This document shows, piece by piece, positions 56,301 through 59,191 of a stretch of 60,000 nt of DNA (positions are counted from its first letter, which is position 1; every line of letters starts with the position of its first letter). The position numbers and the translations under genes are program-made. Under the pieces are notes generated by a model, which saw only the letters and a program-made list of their open reading frames with translations, did no database searches and was not told the origin of the DNA. Source of the stretch: Apostichopus japonicus (Eukaryota > Echinodermata > Holothuroidea > Aspidochirotida > Stichopodidae); the NCBI RefSeq assembly GCF_037975245.1, contig NC_092569.1, positions 11,226,501-11,286,500 on the forward strand, in the 5' to 3' direction.

Positions 56301-59191
56301 TTAATGTGGTTCTACTCACAAAATATGAGATAGGTCCAAGCTTTCCTTCTTGAGAGATAGTGTTTACAAAGTTTTTGCAATTTGACCCCTGGTGTCCCAC
56401 ATGACCTTTGACCTCCTTAAAAAAAGCCTTTTCTACTCAATGTGGTACAACTACTCAACAAATAAGAGATTGGTCCAAGCTTCCCTTCATAAGATATCGT
56501 GTTTACAAGCAAGTCCTCACACACACTAGCAGACCCACACACCCTCTCCGCCAGCATGACTGCATAGTTTACGATTTTCATCGAAATAAAGAAGCAGACT
56601 ACTGTAGTAGGGGTGCTTGTGCTATACTTGCTGAAGTATTCAGAGTTTTGTGAGCCTAGTCATGTCTGTCAGGCTTGTTGCTATGGTATGTGTAAGAAAG
56701 AATATAGCTGATTTTACTGTTATCAGTGCTAATCAGCTAACAACATGTATTACCAATGGTTTGCAAGTTAAATATGATGTTGATGTTTACAACAGCAGTT
56801 TGATCAAATAGTTCATTATTGTTAATCATTGCACTACGTTATAAACAAACAATATACTAAGTTGAAAAGAGAGGAGCAGAGCCTATTTGTTTATGTAACA
56901 TCTGGATGCCAGTTGGGAATAATGGATGCCTGCTTATTTTCACCTATGCCCATGACCTTCATTACCATGGTAGCCAGTGGCCATATATTCTGATAATTTG
57001 ATAAATGGTACCCACTTGATAACACCTGTGATGATTGCAAGTAAATCCATTGTTTCAACTTAGCATTTTAGCGAAACAGTCTTTCTTTGCTCTGTTTTAT
57101 CTTTGACAAGCAGATCTTTCGTTCTCAATGTCTGTGAGACACAACTTCCCATCTGGTTCCTTCCTCCACAGTTTGAGAATATGGGCCAAACAATTTAGGA
57201 AGAGTGTTTGACACAAATTTGGACTGGGATTATTGATTTGAACTTTAAACCTGTGACTTTTGACAGATGTGATTATAGTATTTACATAATTTGAAAGTAT
57301 CTTCATTATACCTGTGTAGGCTGCATGTCAAGTCAATTTTCCATTGGAGGAAGCTAAAAGGTGTAGTGATTCCTTGCTACATATATGAAAATGTTTAACG
57401 ATACAAAATATTGTTACTAGCAAGATTACTTGCACTCATGTTGATCTACCATCAAGTACGAAATTCATCCTAGCTTCAACCTTGAGTTATCAAGGTTTTA
57501 AGACCTTGACCTCTGTTGACATCAAACAATCTGTGACCTTCACCAAAAAATCAACAATAGGGATCTTGCATGTACTTATTGTGGATCCATGTACTTAAAA
57601 GCTTCCAGTTATAAGTTTACAAGCTTCAATTTCAAACTTGACATTATGTTGCTTGTATGAACTAAGGTTGACACACATATTTCATAAGCAAATCAACACC
57701 ACCACATGGGTTCATAAGACCTCTGGCAAGGAATAAAACCAGAAAACCAACAGGCTTAGTGACTCTTTACCAACTATTATATGAACACTTTTAATGTAAT
57801 CACATTTAATCACAATCAGTTTTGACCTCACAGGAACATTGACCTCTACAGATAACAACAGAGTTCTGCTACTCACTAAGTGATTTACATCCAAGATTAA
57901 ATCCAAGCTCTAATTTTGAATTTATGCATATCTACCTTTCTGCTTTTGATCTCTGGTGACCTCAAGTAACATTTGATCTCCATAAAAAAAATATGTGAAC
58001 TAATGAATACTGATCCACTTGCTTAGTATGAATTTCATCTAAGCTTGCTTTTATAGGCTTCATGTTCAGTAGGGCATAACATGTTAACCTCTGTTGACCA
58101 TTGACCTCTTCATAAAACATCAGGGTTCTTGTGCTCACCGAATCTTATCAAAGTTTGCTTTAAAGTGATTGATTTGAAATGTTTTTCAGACTTTGACTGT
58201 TGTTGGTCAAATGACCATTAACCTACATGGAAAACGATACATTTCTTATAATAATTAAAGTTGTACCAACATATTAATTATGAAATGATCCACCACACAC
58301 GTTTTGAGTTATATTGTTAAAGTTTGTATCTTGCACCTACAATATTACATTTTTGGTACAAACTTGAGCGAGGTGGCTTTAACTTGCAACTATTTTATGC
58401 AAAACTTGAACTTTCTTGTACAATTGGAAAATTCAATTTCCCCTAATGTACATAGCAGGTCCTATATAAGTTATGAGCATTTAAAATCAGCAAAAAGTTC
58501 TTACTTGTTTTTTTTAGTTATGTCATGTTGCCTTATCTTCTAAAAAGTTTGAAAAGACTTTACTTAAATGTACAATGATATGCAAAGATGATTTCAATAA
58601 AGATCCAAGAAAACAAGTTATATTGTTGACAAGGATTTCAGATATTGGCCTCTGTGTGACATATGTTGACCTACTGTATGTGGAGAAAAATAGGGTTCTT
58701 TTATTCACTGAGGTGGATCCACGTACAATATGAAGTAATCATCCATGCTTTGCTTTTGGAGATGTGTTTACAAGGTCTTCAGACATTGACCTCTGTTGTT
58801 CTCAAATGACCGTTGTCCTCCAGACAAATCAATGTTTTTCTTGCATTAACCTATTTTGGATCCACCTATCAATTAACTATGAAGTTGAATCACCATATAC
58901 TTTTTTAGTTATAGTGTCAACAAGGTTGTTAGACTTTAGTTTCTGGTGACCTTTACCTCTATGGAAAACAGAAGAGTTCTTATACTCACATTGATGGATC
59001 CACCAAAAATAAGATCGTCCATGTTTTACTTTTGAAGTTAATGAGATAACAATGTTTTAAGATCCAAATCTAACCTGTAACAGATGCTGGCAGGTTGGAT
59101 TGTTGTCTGCAAAGATGTATCCGGACATTACTATTACCAGTATTGGCTTCTGTAACTGACACCTCTAATGGACTGAGATAAACTGCAATAG
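4749..59191 (-). CDS. Receptor-type tyrosine pseudophosphatase gene (Calx-beta/HYR/EGF/Frizzled-like/TM/PTP-PTP), 5' incomplete
   Basis: Whole-gene span; the 24 exons are listed separately. Exon sizes in transcript order are 117, 234, 246, 141, 141, 558, 91, 68, 446, 88, 77, 37, 98, 120, 152, 136, 129, 100, 80, 132, 135, 128, 136 and 75 nt, joined by GT-AG introns with matching phases. The partial product is about 1,220 residues: Calx-beta 1-117, HYR 118-199, EGF 200-293, Ser/Thr-rich stalk 294-365, Frizzled-like domain 370-479, transmembrane helix about 487-507, juxtamembrane 508-680, D1 to 959, D2 960-1220. All extracellular modules are phase 1-1, as expected for shuffled modules. It should be a type I plasma-membrane receptor. 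Both phosphatase domains lack the catalytic arginine and the WPD acid, so enzymatic activity is unlikely. The signal peptide and promoter are not in the window. Exon calls rest on reading the sequence, not on transcripts; extra small exons may be missed. Confidence 0.85.
5714..6874. mobile_element. Non-autonomous hAT-like element B (TIR TAGAGTTCGACC)
   Basis: Left end TAGAGTTCGACC, right end GGTCGAACACTA, flanked by a perfect 8-bp duplication 'ttcttgat' (5706-5713 and 6875-6882). Subterminal sequences share the 'aatcgg(gc)ccgatgcc' palindromic motif at both ends. Length 1,161 bp, no transposase ORF. The 8-bp duplication places it in the hAT superfamily, but its TIR is unlike element A. Confidence 0.88.
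8311..8397. repeat. (TA)n microsatellite
   Basis: About 87 bp of uninterrupted TA dinucleotide inside the last intron. Confidence 0.95.
8662..8797 (-). CDS. Exon: PTP D2, signature motif lacking Arg
   Basis: 136-nt exon. With the previous exon the signature reads H-C-I-N-G-V-G-L-S-A. Leucine replaces the essential arginine. The exon continues VYVTVISELERIEKEDAVDV and ends RKQCPKAVQTQ. Acceptor 'cttctctcag', donor 'ACACAG|gtttga'. Confidence 0.94.
8885..9796. repeat. 102-bp tandem array derived from a PTP exon end and its intron
   Basis: About nine units, the leftmost degenerate, at roughly 8889, 8981, 9083, 9185, 9287, 9388, 9493, 9594 and 9698. Each holds ~60 bp matching the 3' end of the exon at 9797-9924 (REFIKYTRTKGTGPALVHC on the minus strand), mostly the donor 'AT|gtatgt', and ~45 bp of intron. 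Units of type 'catttagttctgatatattt' recur every third copy (about 9083, 9388, 9698), giving a ~306-bp higher-order period. Confidence 0.93.
9797..9924 (-). CDS. Exon: PTP D2, degenerate WPD loop and His-Cys
   Basis: 128-nt exon: KSLLVDHFSFHGCPGSKPDV, then HKLREFIKYSRTKGTGPALV and HC. The WPD position reads G-C-P-G, so both the tryptophan and the acid are missing. The donor is 'TGCAT|gtatgt'; the split codon makes Ile after the signature Cys. The final ~60 nt of this exon plus donor are repeated about nine more times just downstream (8885-9796). Confidence 0.9.
10363..10497 (-). CDS. Exon: PTP D2, YWP block
   Basis: 135-nt exon: SLTVYWPNGHNAAASNGLMT and later TRRQFEVKHKRSQ. It corresponds to the YWP region of D2, followed by the strand pair before the WPD loop. 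Confidence 0.9.
11834..11965 (-). CDS. Exon: PTP D2, FILTQSP-DFWRLVF
   Basis: 132-nt exon, phase 0-0: DISQRGFILTQSPLASTVED then FWRLVFDYDCNCILMLNTID and ESDE. It combines in one exon what D1 splits into two (37 + 98 nt). It matches 'FI..Q.P...T..DFWR.V'. Confidence 0.92.
12302..12381 (-). CDS. Exon: PTP D2, DYINATF
   Basis: 80-nt exon: DKFRPALKSPSNLFGSTDYI then NATFAK. It corresponds to the 'D..RV.L......DYINAS' block, here more divergent than in D1 (R-P-A-L; N-A-T). Confidence 0.92.
12577..12676 (-). CDS. Exon: D1-D2 linker and start of PTP D2
   Basis: 100-nt exon: ILQDTAKHQEDLATLAGNSS then ENNHKNRFPDLLP. 'N..KNRFP.LLP' is the conserved opening of second phosphatase domains in tandem receptors. 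Confidence 0.92.
12905..13033 (-). CDS. Exon: PTP D1, C-terminal helix
   Basis: 129-nt exon, phase 0-0: LQYLFIFDALLEAMLSPDSQ and a charged linker ending EKCKKEFQ. It matches the 'QY.FI.DALLE' Q-loop/helix that closes a classical PTP domain; the glutamine is kept. Confidence 0.93.
13223..13358 (-). CDS. Exon: PTP D1, signature motif lacking Arg
   Basis: 136-nt exon. Joined to the preceding exon, the signature reads H-C-S-N-G-V-G-A-T-G; the consensus is H-C-S-x-G-x-G-R-T/S-G. The phosphate-binding arginine is alanine. The exon continues VFIGLYDLMD and VFDVIEGMRKDRVNMVLTK, normal structural helices. It has the same length and phase as the D2 counterpart at 8662-8797. Confidence 0.95.
13553..13704 (-). 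CDS. Exon: PTP D1, degenerate WPD loop and signature start
   Basis: 152-nt exon: VRQYEIQCWKYGGVPSKPAD and, at the end, GGKHLLVHC. The WPD loop (normally W-P-D-x-G-V-P) reads W-K-Y-G-G-V-P, so the catalytic aspartate is gone. The signature His-Cys is retained, and the donor falls in the next codon, as in D2. Confidence 0.94.
15505..15624 (-). CDS. Exon: PTP D1, QYWP block
   Basis: 120-nt exon, phase 0-0, starting DAQYWPKKVNRSQKYGTITV and ending SYVLREMNVIK. It matches the 'KC.(Q/K)YWP......YG...V' block; the usual KC is DA here. Confidence 0.93.
15833..15930 (-). CDS. Exon: PTP D1, DDFWRMVW
   Basis: 98-nt exon: PREGTKDDFWRMVWKEDVET then IVTLVDKDGTEQ. It matches the conserved 'T..DFWRM.WE....IVM' block of the phosphatase core. 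Confidence 0.94.
16876..16912 (-). CDS. Exon: PTP D1, FIAAQ micro-exon
   Basis: 37-nt exon: NHQGKVSFIAAQ plus one base. The acceptor is 'catttcag' and the donor 'CAAG|gtttgt'. It corresponds to the 'FIA.QGP' motif; the split codon gives Ala instead of the usual Gly. D2 encodes the homologous segment without this intron. Confidence 0.88.
19597..19673 (-). CDS. Exon: PTP D1, YDHSRVRL / DYINASYIK
   Basis: 77-nt exon encoding (Y)DHSRVRLDTDGSDVRSDYI then NASYIK. These are textbook structural motifs of classical tyrosine phosphatases (P-Y-D-H-x-R-V and D-Y-I-N-A-S). The fold is therefore conserved even though the catalytic residues are not. Confidence 0.94.
19995..20082 (-). CDS. Exon: PTP D1, pTyr-loop region
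   Basis: 88-nt exon reading QQHPWTAAVKLQNKPKNFF then KALLP. It aligns with the classical 'N..KNRY.NI.P' block. The phosphotyrosine-recognition tyrosine of KNRY is replaced (KNFF), a first sign that D1 does not act as a normal phosphatase. Confidence 0.9.
20585..20705 (+). repeat. G-rich short tandem array, left part
   Basis: Degenerate ~18-bp units of the form 'ggggggta(g/t)ttgtccgg'. The same array in the same orientation resumes at about 21205, so this looks like one array split by ~500 bp of other sequence. Confidence 0.8.
20706..21204. other. Insert between the two parts of the G-rich array
   Basis: Begins with 'ataaagcgctataaaaaaac' followed by 'ataacataccataac', resembling a LINE or SINE tail. 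It then carries a C run and a GC-rich 300-bp segment (20880-21190). No coding potential recognised; probably one or two TE fragments. Confidence 0.45.
21205..21465 (+). repeat. G-rich short tandem array, right part
   Basis: About 14 degenerate ~18-bp units such as 'ggtagttgtccgggtggg'. The minus-strand frame through it (repeating Pro-Pro-Asp-Asn-Tyr-like units) is a repeat artefact. Confidence 0.8.
21487..21640 (-). pseudogene. Decayed partial copy of the ITAM-like exon
   Basis: About 150 bp closely matching the 5' part of exon 21932-22377 and its upstream intron, in the same orientation. The acceptor 'ttaatttcag' is intact (exon side would end at 21570). It reads GVTDDREDNIALEEQSINTP then APKYQDLT, and then runs into unrelated sequence without a donor. 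The first ITAM-like tyrosine is Asn here. Likely a non-functional tandem copy, though the acceptor could still be used. Confidence 0.8.
21932..22377 (-). CDS. Exon: tyrosine-rich cytoplasmic linker with ITAM-like pair, start of D1
   Basis: 446-nt exon with acceptor 'ttaatttcag' and donor 'TATACG|gtgagt'. About 149 residues, acidic, with tyrosines in docking-like contexts: EVYIALEEQ, PKYQDLTKK, GYERTIHE, DYQYEDVNL, AEYEDPDMF and EEYTGVHI. YIAL and YQDL form Y-x-x-L/11 residues/Y-x-x-L, a loose ITAM-like arrangement. The last ~25 residues (ITEYKTFMGRERSKVISEIV) are the helical lead-in to the first phosphatase domain. I chose the internal acceptor giving 'G VTDD' because the upstream in-frame extension would create a stop with the preceding exon's phase. 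Confidence 0.88.
22818..22885 (-). CDS. Exon: juxtamembrane segment 1
   Basis: 68-nt exon that completes the stop-transfer sequence (RIRRK), then PESEPKPGDVQDVDHVNT. The donor is 'ACTG|gtgagt'. It is acidic and Pro-rich with no known domain. The frame is fixed by both neighbours: the codon split with the next exon makes Gly. Confidence 0.85.
23507..23597 (-). CDS. Exon: transmembrane helix
   Basis: 91-nt exon (acceptor 'ttattcaag', donor 'AAGCG|gtaagg'), entering at phase 1 and leaving at phase 2. It reads SEPSSSPV and then the hydrophobic run YLVALVIPVLLIIILLVVII, followed by K and a basic stop-transfer continued in the next exon (KRIRRK). This sets the topology: modules outside, phosphatase domains inside. 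Confidence 0.92.
24755..24985 (+). repeat. Dispersed 'TGACCTTTGACCT' repeat, copy 1 (left half)
   Basis: Opens with 'accagaatgcaaaaatgcat', then units of about 150 bp: 'atgacctttgacctccac', 'aatgtggtacttctacacac', 'gagatatcgtg...acaaggttttt', 'ggtgacctcaaatgacc'. A perfect TGACCTTTGACCT lies at 24807-24819. The same family recurs at 26.3, 50.0, 53.3, 56.1 and 57.4 kb. Confidence 0.85.
24986..26344 (+). mobile_element. GC-rich insert of unknown type inside the repeat
   Basis: About 1.36 kb of clearly different composition splits two halves of the dispersed repeat. The left part is T/C-rich. The right part has an open frame (25918-26301, 127 residues) rich in Lys/Arg (KFKAKGKRSNKGKGKAITQK), with no recognised domain. 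It might be the 5' UTR and start of an ORF1-like or gag-like gene of a retroelement, but no terminal repeats, tail or RT are visible. The minus-strand 159-residue frame overlaps it and is probably a shadow. Confidence 0.45.
26345..26725 (+). repeat. Dispersed 'TGACCTTTGACCT' repeat, copy 1 (right half)
   Basis: Two more ~150-bp units (DR1-like sites near 26349 and 26504), then the family's 3' end: 'gcgtcacaaacgcactcaca', a CA-rich stretch and 'gccatcatgaatgcacaggt' leading to 'atcatcgaaaccaaaaa'. Confidence 0.85.
26885..27270 (-). repeat. 24-bp minisatellite
   Basis: About 16 units of 'gctgatacaggaataaccta' plus 'cact' with point variants. The minus-strand frame with repeating YQQCRLFL is an artefact of the 24-bp period. 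Confidence 0.93.
27479..28036 (-). CDS. Exon: Ser/Thr/Pro-rich stalk plus Frizzled-like cysteine-rich domain
   Basis: 558-nt phase 1-1 exon (acceptor 'ttctctcag', donor 'TTGGAG|gtgaga'). The first ~75 residues are Thr/Ser/Pro-rich with a 15-residue period (for example VATTEVTTASTPSTP), a likely O-glycosylated stalk. The remaining ~105 residues contain eight cysteines: CAEY, CPDLL, MCSLFYPPL, LCQETCSQLFEDC, ESCSKLPP and MMCIG. That arrangement resembles the second half of Frizzled-type cysteine-rich domains, where 'C.L(Y/F).PP' is followed by 'C..C......C'. Such domains bind Wnt lipids in Frizzled and ROR receptors; binding here is not shown. The spacing of the first cysteines is loose, so it could be a divergent CRD. 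The exon joins directly to the transmembrane exon. Confidence 0.82.
28365..28516. repeat. Tandem duplicate that supplies an empty site
   Basis: A ~90-bp unit with 'gggtgaaaattcgggcaata' and 'tgctgagaatttt' occurs twice. The first copy continues 'gtacctactgaaagaag' directly. The second is interrupted by element C and resumes after it with 'gcacctactgaaagaag'. Confidence 0.85.
28517..28905. mobile_element. Non-autonomous hAT-like element C
   Basis: 389 bp, ends CAGTGGCGGAGC / GCTCCGCCACTG, C/G tracts just inside. Flanking 8-mers 'ccatctac' and 'gcacctac' match at 6 of 8 positions, a decayed target duplication; the neighbouring empty site has 'gtacctac'. Nearly identical over its length to element D. 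Shared block at 28746-28846. Confidence 0.9.
29080..29185. mobile_element. Terminal fragment of another DNA transposon
   Basis: GC-rich start 'acgcgcgcggagcgcg', then 'cccccccaaatcaaatgagg' and 'ctcctacgcctatg'. 'CATAGGCGTAGGAGCC' in reverse looks like a transposon end; no matching opposite end found nearby. Confidence 0.4.
29447..29837. mobile_element. Non-autonomous hAT-like element D
   Basis: 391 bp, same family as element C, with a perfect 8-bp duplication 'agacttgc' (29439-29446 and 29838-29845). Shared block at 29682-29778. It lies about 18 bp upstream, in gene sense, of a possible mini-exon. Confidence 0.95.
31558..32785. mobile_element. Non-autonomous hAT-like element E (1.2 kb, with nested element F)
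   Basis: Ends CAGTGGCGGCGGAAC / GTTCCGCCGCGCCTG, flanked by a perfect 8-bp duplication 'ctctggaa' (31550-31557 and 32786-32793). Contains element F at 32084-32441 and the shared block at 32638-32739. No transposase frame. Confidence 0.93.
32084..32441. mobile_element. Non-autonomous hAT-like element F nested in E
   Basis: 358 bp, ends CAGGGGCGTCGGAGC / GCTTCCGACGCCCTTG. Flanks 'atttaatt' and 'taattatt' are a poor duplication match. Carries a diverged shared block (32259-32355) in which the centre is a perfect 13-bp inverted repeat ACGCTACGCGCCA with a 7-bp loop (32317-32349). Confidence 0.8.
34430..35611 (+). repeat. Dispersed repeat with 'ccaagtttcat' units and terminal palindrome
   Basis: Contains 'gagcaccaatggtgc', 'gggccc' motifs, then from about 35100 units of the type 'gacctttgaccccaaatt', 'gtccaagtttcatgaaattc'. 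It ends with 'gacggatagagtgatagacg' and a 28-nt near-palindrome at 35584-35611. The segment 34610-35100 in the middle shows no recognisable feature. Confidence 0.6.
35880..36330 (-). repeat. Duplicated EGF segment, copy 2
   Basis: Exon 36084-36224 with flanking intron that matches 37500-37950. For example 'gtaaccaaagaggacattca' and 'gagtacttcagatcatatgt' follow both exons. The left and right intron flanks both match over more than 100 bp. Confidence 0.9.
36084..36224 (-). CDS. Exon: calcium-binding EGF module 2
   Basis: 141-nt phase 1-1 exon beginning DQDEC, then CSNTIGSYICTCKSGYTG and ending FTCTG. It has six cysteines and a calcium-binding consensus. It is the recent paralogue of the 37695-37835 exon. 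Being a symmetric exon, it can be skipped or included without breaking frame. Confidence 0.92.
36331..37499. other. Intron between the EGF exons
   Basis: Starts with more duplicated flank (to about 36660). A C-rich tract lies near 36723. 37000-37290 resembles 32800-33060 ('ttcaaat.tgggaatg' end). No exon. Confidence 0.6.
37500..37950 (-). repeat. Duplicated EGF segment, copy 1
   Basis: Partner of 35880-36330, carrying EGF exon 37695-37835. Spacing between the two exons is 1,611 bp. Confidence 0.9.
37695..37835 (-). CDS. Exon: calcium-binding EGF module 1
   Basis: 141-nt phase 1-1 exon. It begins DVNEC, the calcium-binding EGF start, and continues with CSNTIGSYICMCKSGYTG and a sixth cysteine near the end (SACTG). 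The six-cysteine spacing and the 'NTIGSY' hydroxylation-type motif fit a cbEGF module. It is nearly identical to the exon at 36084-36224, with about nine differences in 48 residues. Flanking intron sequence is also duplicated. Confidence 0.92.
37951..40225. other. Intron upstream of EGF module 1, non-satellite part
   Basis: Duplicated flank, a C-rich tract at 38870-38900, the duplicated block at 38920-39270, and a CA-rich end of the dispersed repeat family at 39540-39625. 39630-40220 shows nothing recognisable. Confidence 0.55.
38920..39270. repeat. Intron segment duplicated from 33.3-34.3 kb
   Basis: 'ataaccaccagtggattcc' with 'gtgcttgc..a.acat.gtctacatt' occurs here and at about 33352. 'agggtatgagtta' with a following 'tttcag...ttgga' occurs at about 39105 and 34180. 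Confidence 0.75.
40226..42560 (+). repeat. 13-bp G-rich minisatellite (2.3 kb)
   Basis: About 180 units of 'gagggaggtaaat' and variants (gagatcaat, ggtcaat, ggtatat, ggtgaat). Because three units equal 39 nt, all frames can stay open: the long minus-strand frames (repeating SLIYLPHLPPSLT) are artefacts. It lies in the intron between the HYR exon and EGF module 1. Confidence 0.97.
42561..44727. other. Intron between satellite and HYR exon
   Basis: AT-rich, no exon or mobile element recognised. Confidence 0.5.
44728..44973 (-). CDS. Exon: HYR domain
   Basis: 246-nt phase 1-1 exon (acceptor 'ctacacag', donor 'ATTG|gtgagt') encoding 82 residues. Visible HYR (hyalin repeat) features are the start DTQLPVISNCPGDISVSI, the central 'VAWATPTTS', and the ending FSLGQTTVIYTATDGAGNTQ plus QCQFFITV. 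The two conserved cysteines (NCP and QQCQF) are present. HYR modules are immunoglobulin-like folds used in adhesion and are abundant in echinoderm extracellular proteins. Confidence 0.92.
44974..46466. other. Intron between Calx-beta and HYR exons
   Basis: A short direct repeat 'cagcaataagatag' near 45017-45050. Otherwise AT-rich with nothing recognised. Confidence 0.5.
46467..46700 (-). CDS. Exon: C-terminal half of Calx-beta domain
   Basis: 234-nt phase 1-1 exon with acceptor 'ctttacag' and donor 'GATG|gtaaat'. It ends with the characteristic Calx-beta tail: FEPTEILHLVIL, then GTATVTIIDNDG. Together with the preceding exon it makes a domain of about 117 residues, close to the usual size. 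Calx-beta domains bind calcium through acidic loops; the conserved terminal D-N-D is present. The ~12.4-kb intron upstream contains only repeats and LINE fragments. Confidence 0.85.
46701..49040. other. Intron inside the Calx-beta domain, 3' part
   Basis: AT-rich to 48.3 kb. A repeat fragment 'aacaagagtccaaacaggca' at about 48308 matches the one at 59520. An ~90-bp tandem pair with 'gaagtctgta..cattcctgtg' lies at 48855-48995. Confidence 0.5.
49050..50660 (+). repeat. Dispersed 'TGACCTTTGACCT' repeat, long copy 2
   Basis: Long version: 'accagaatgcaaaatccatt' head near 49158, unique body ('ctaggcctactgtaatgt', 'attgccaatagcctcctatt'), then at 50030-50590 four ~155-bp units with 'gagatatcgtgtttacaagg', and the tail 'atgaatgcataggttatcac' to 'atcgaaaccaaaaa'. 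Confidence 0.85.
50700..52440 (+). repeat. Second dispersed repeat family, about three partial units
   Basis: 'aacaactgtatactatgttt' with 'ggctacaatc.gactta.ggttgcagagttat' occurs near 50997, 51953 and 52201. 'tggtcccaa.catattgggcccc' and 'atgtgtcccaaaatgc.ttt' occur between. Ends with the CA/'gcatagg' tail at 52370-52440. Confidence 0.7.
51450..51635. mobile_element. Candidate MITE with AGATCTGATCC motifs
   Basis: Starts 'gatgcttttacactagatcc' and ends 'gtaaacactctcgcatc', a loose inverted relationship. In between are four copies of 'ggatcagatc' or its complement. It interrupts the second dispersed repeat. No clear target duplication. Confidence 0.4.
52815..53036 (+). pseudogene. LINE reverse transcriptase fragment (CR1/L2-like)
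   Basis: Reads HHGVHFHHYADDTQLLLAFD, then KMETCISAVNNWLATNKLKL and NCDKTELLFF. YADD is the catalytic RT motif, and 'W...NKLKLN.DKTE' is the standard block after it in CR1/L2-type elements. Only about 70 residues are open; upstream and downstream parts are absent or broken. Confidence 0.88.
53235..54390 (+). repeat. Dispersed 'TGACCTTTGACCT' repeat, copy 3 (5' part)
   Basis: Head 'agaatgcaaaatgcattgag' followed by 'cactagccttctgcttgtta' as in copy 2, then decayed units. 'agctaggcccactgtagtgt' near 53910 matches copy 2 at about 49240. Interrupted by the LINE remnant at 54.4 kb. Confidence 0.7.
54421..55250 (+). pseudogene. L1/Tx1-like LINE ORF2 remnant
   Basis: Broken by stops and frameshifts, but readable: 'RQG*PLSPYLFI' type block, IRIIQYADDTAIFF, then FELASGLKVNYDKINIYALG, 'WSCRDLTPIGKIVLVKSFAI', 'FIELIESIIYKFIWSGKPDK' and 'SGGLKAIHLNSYIDGLK'. 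This order (RT catalytic block, then GK, then FIW and GG blocks) is that of L1/Tx1-type ORF2 proteins. Dead copy. Confidence 0.85.
55660..56600 (+). repeat. Dispersed 'TGACCTTTGACCT' repeat, copy 3 (3' part)
   Basis: 'ttgagattggtcactgataa' and 'ttcaattgccaacaacctct' match copy 2 (49.69 and 49.94 kb). Then four units with 'gagatatcgtgt.tacaagg'. Perfect TGACCTTTGACCT at 56402-56414. Tail 'gccagcatgactgcatagtt' to 'atcgaaataaa'. Confidence 0.85.
56601..57415. other. Unannotated intron stretch
   Basis: AT-rich; I see no exon, repeat or element ends. Confidence 0.4.
57416..59040 (+). repeat. Decayed array of the same repeat family
   Basis: About eight diverged ~150-bp units recognisable by 'ttgacctctgttgac', 'tggatccac', 'gttcttg.actca' and 'ttgagttat...gttaacaagg'-like pieces. 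Older than copies 1-3, judging by divergence. Confidence 0.7.
59075..59191 (-). CDS. Exon: N-terminal half of Calx-beta domain
   Basis: Acceptor 'tcttgcag' and donor 'ACAG|gttag' bound a 117-nt phase 1-1 open exon. It reads AVYLSPLEVSVTEANTGNSN followed by a beta-strand-like 'VRIHLC'. This looks like the opening strands of a Calx-beta domain, a calcium-binding beta-sandwich found in exchangers and adhesion receptors. It joins in frame to the exon at 46467-46700, which supplies the rest of the domain. It is too short to stand out as an ORF. The leftmost base of its first codon is in an upstream exon outside the window. Confidence 0.7.
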
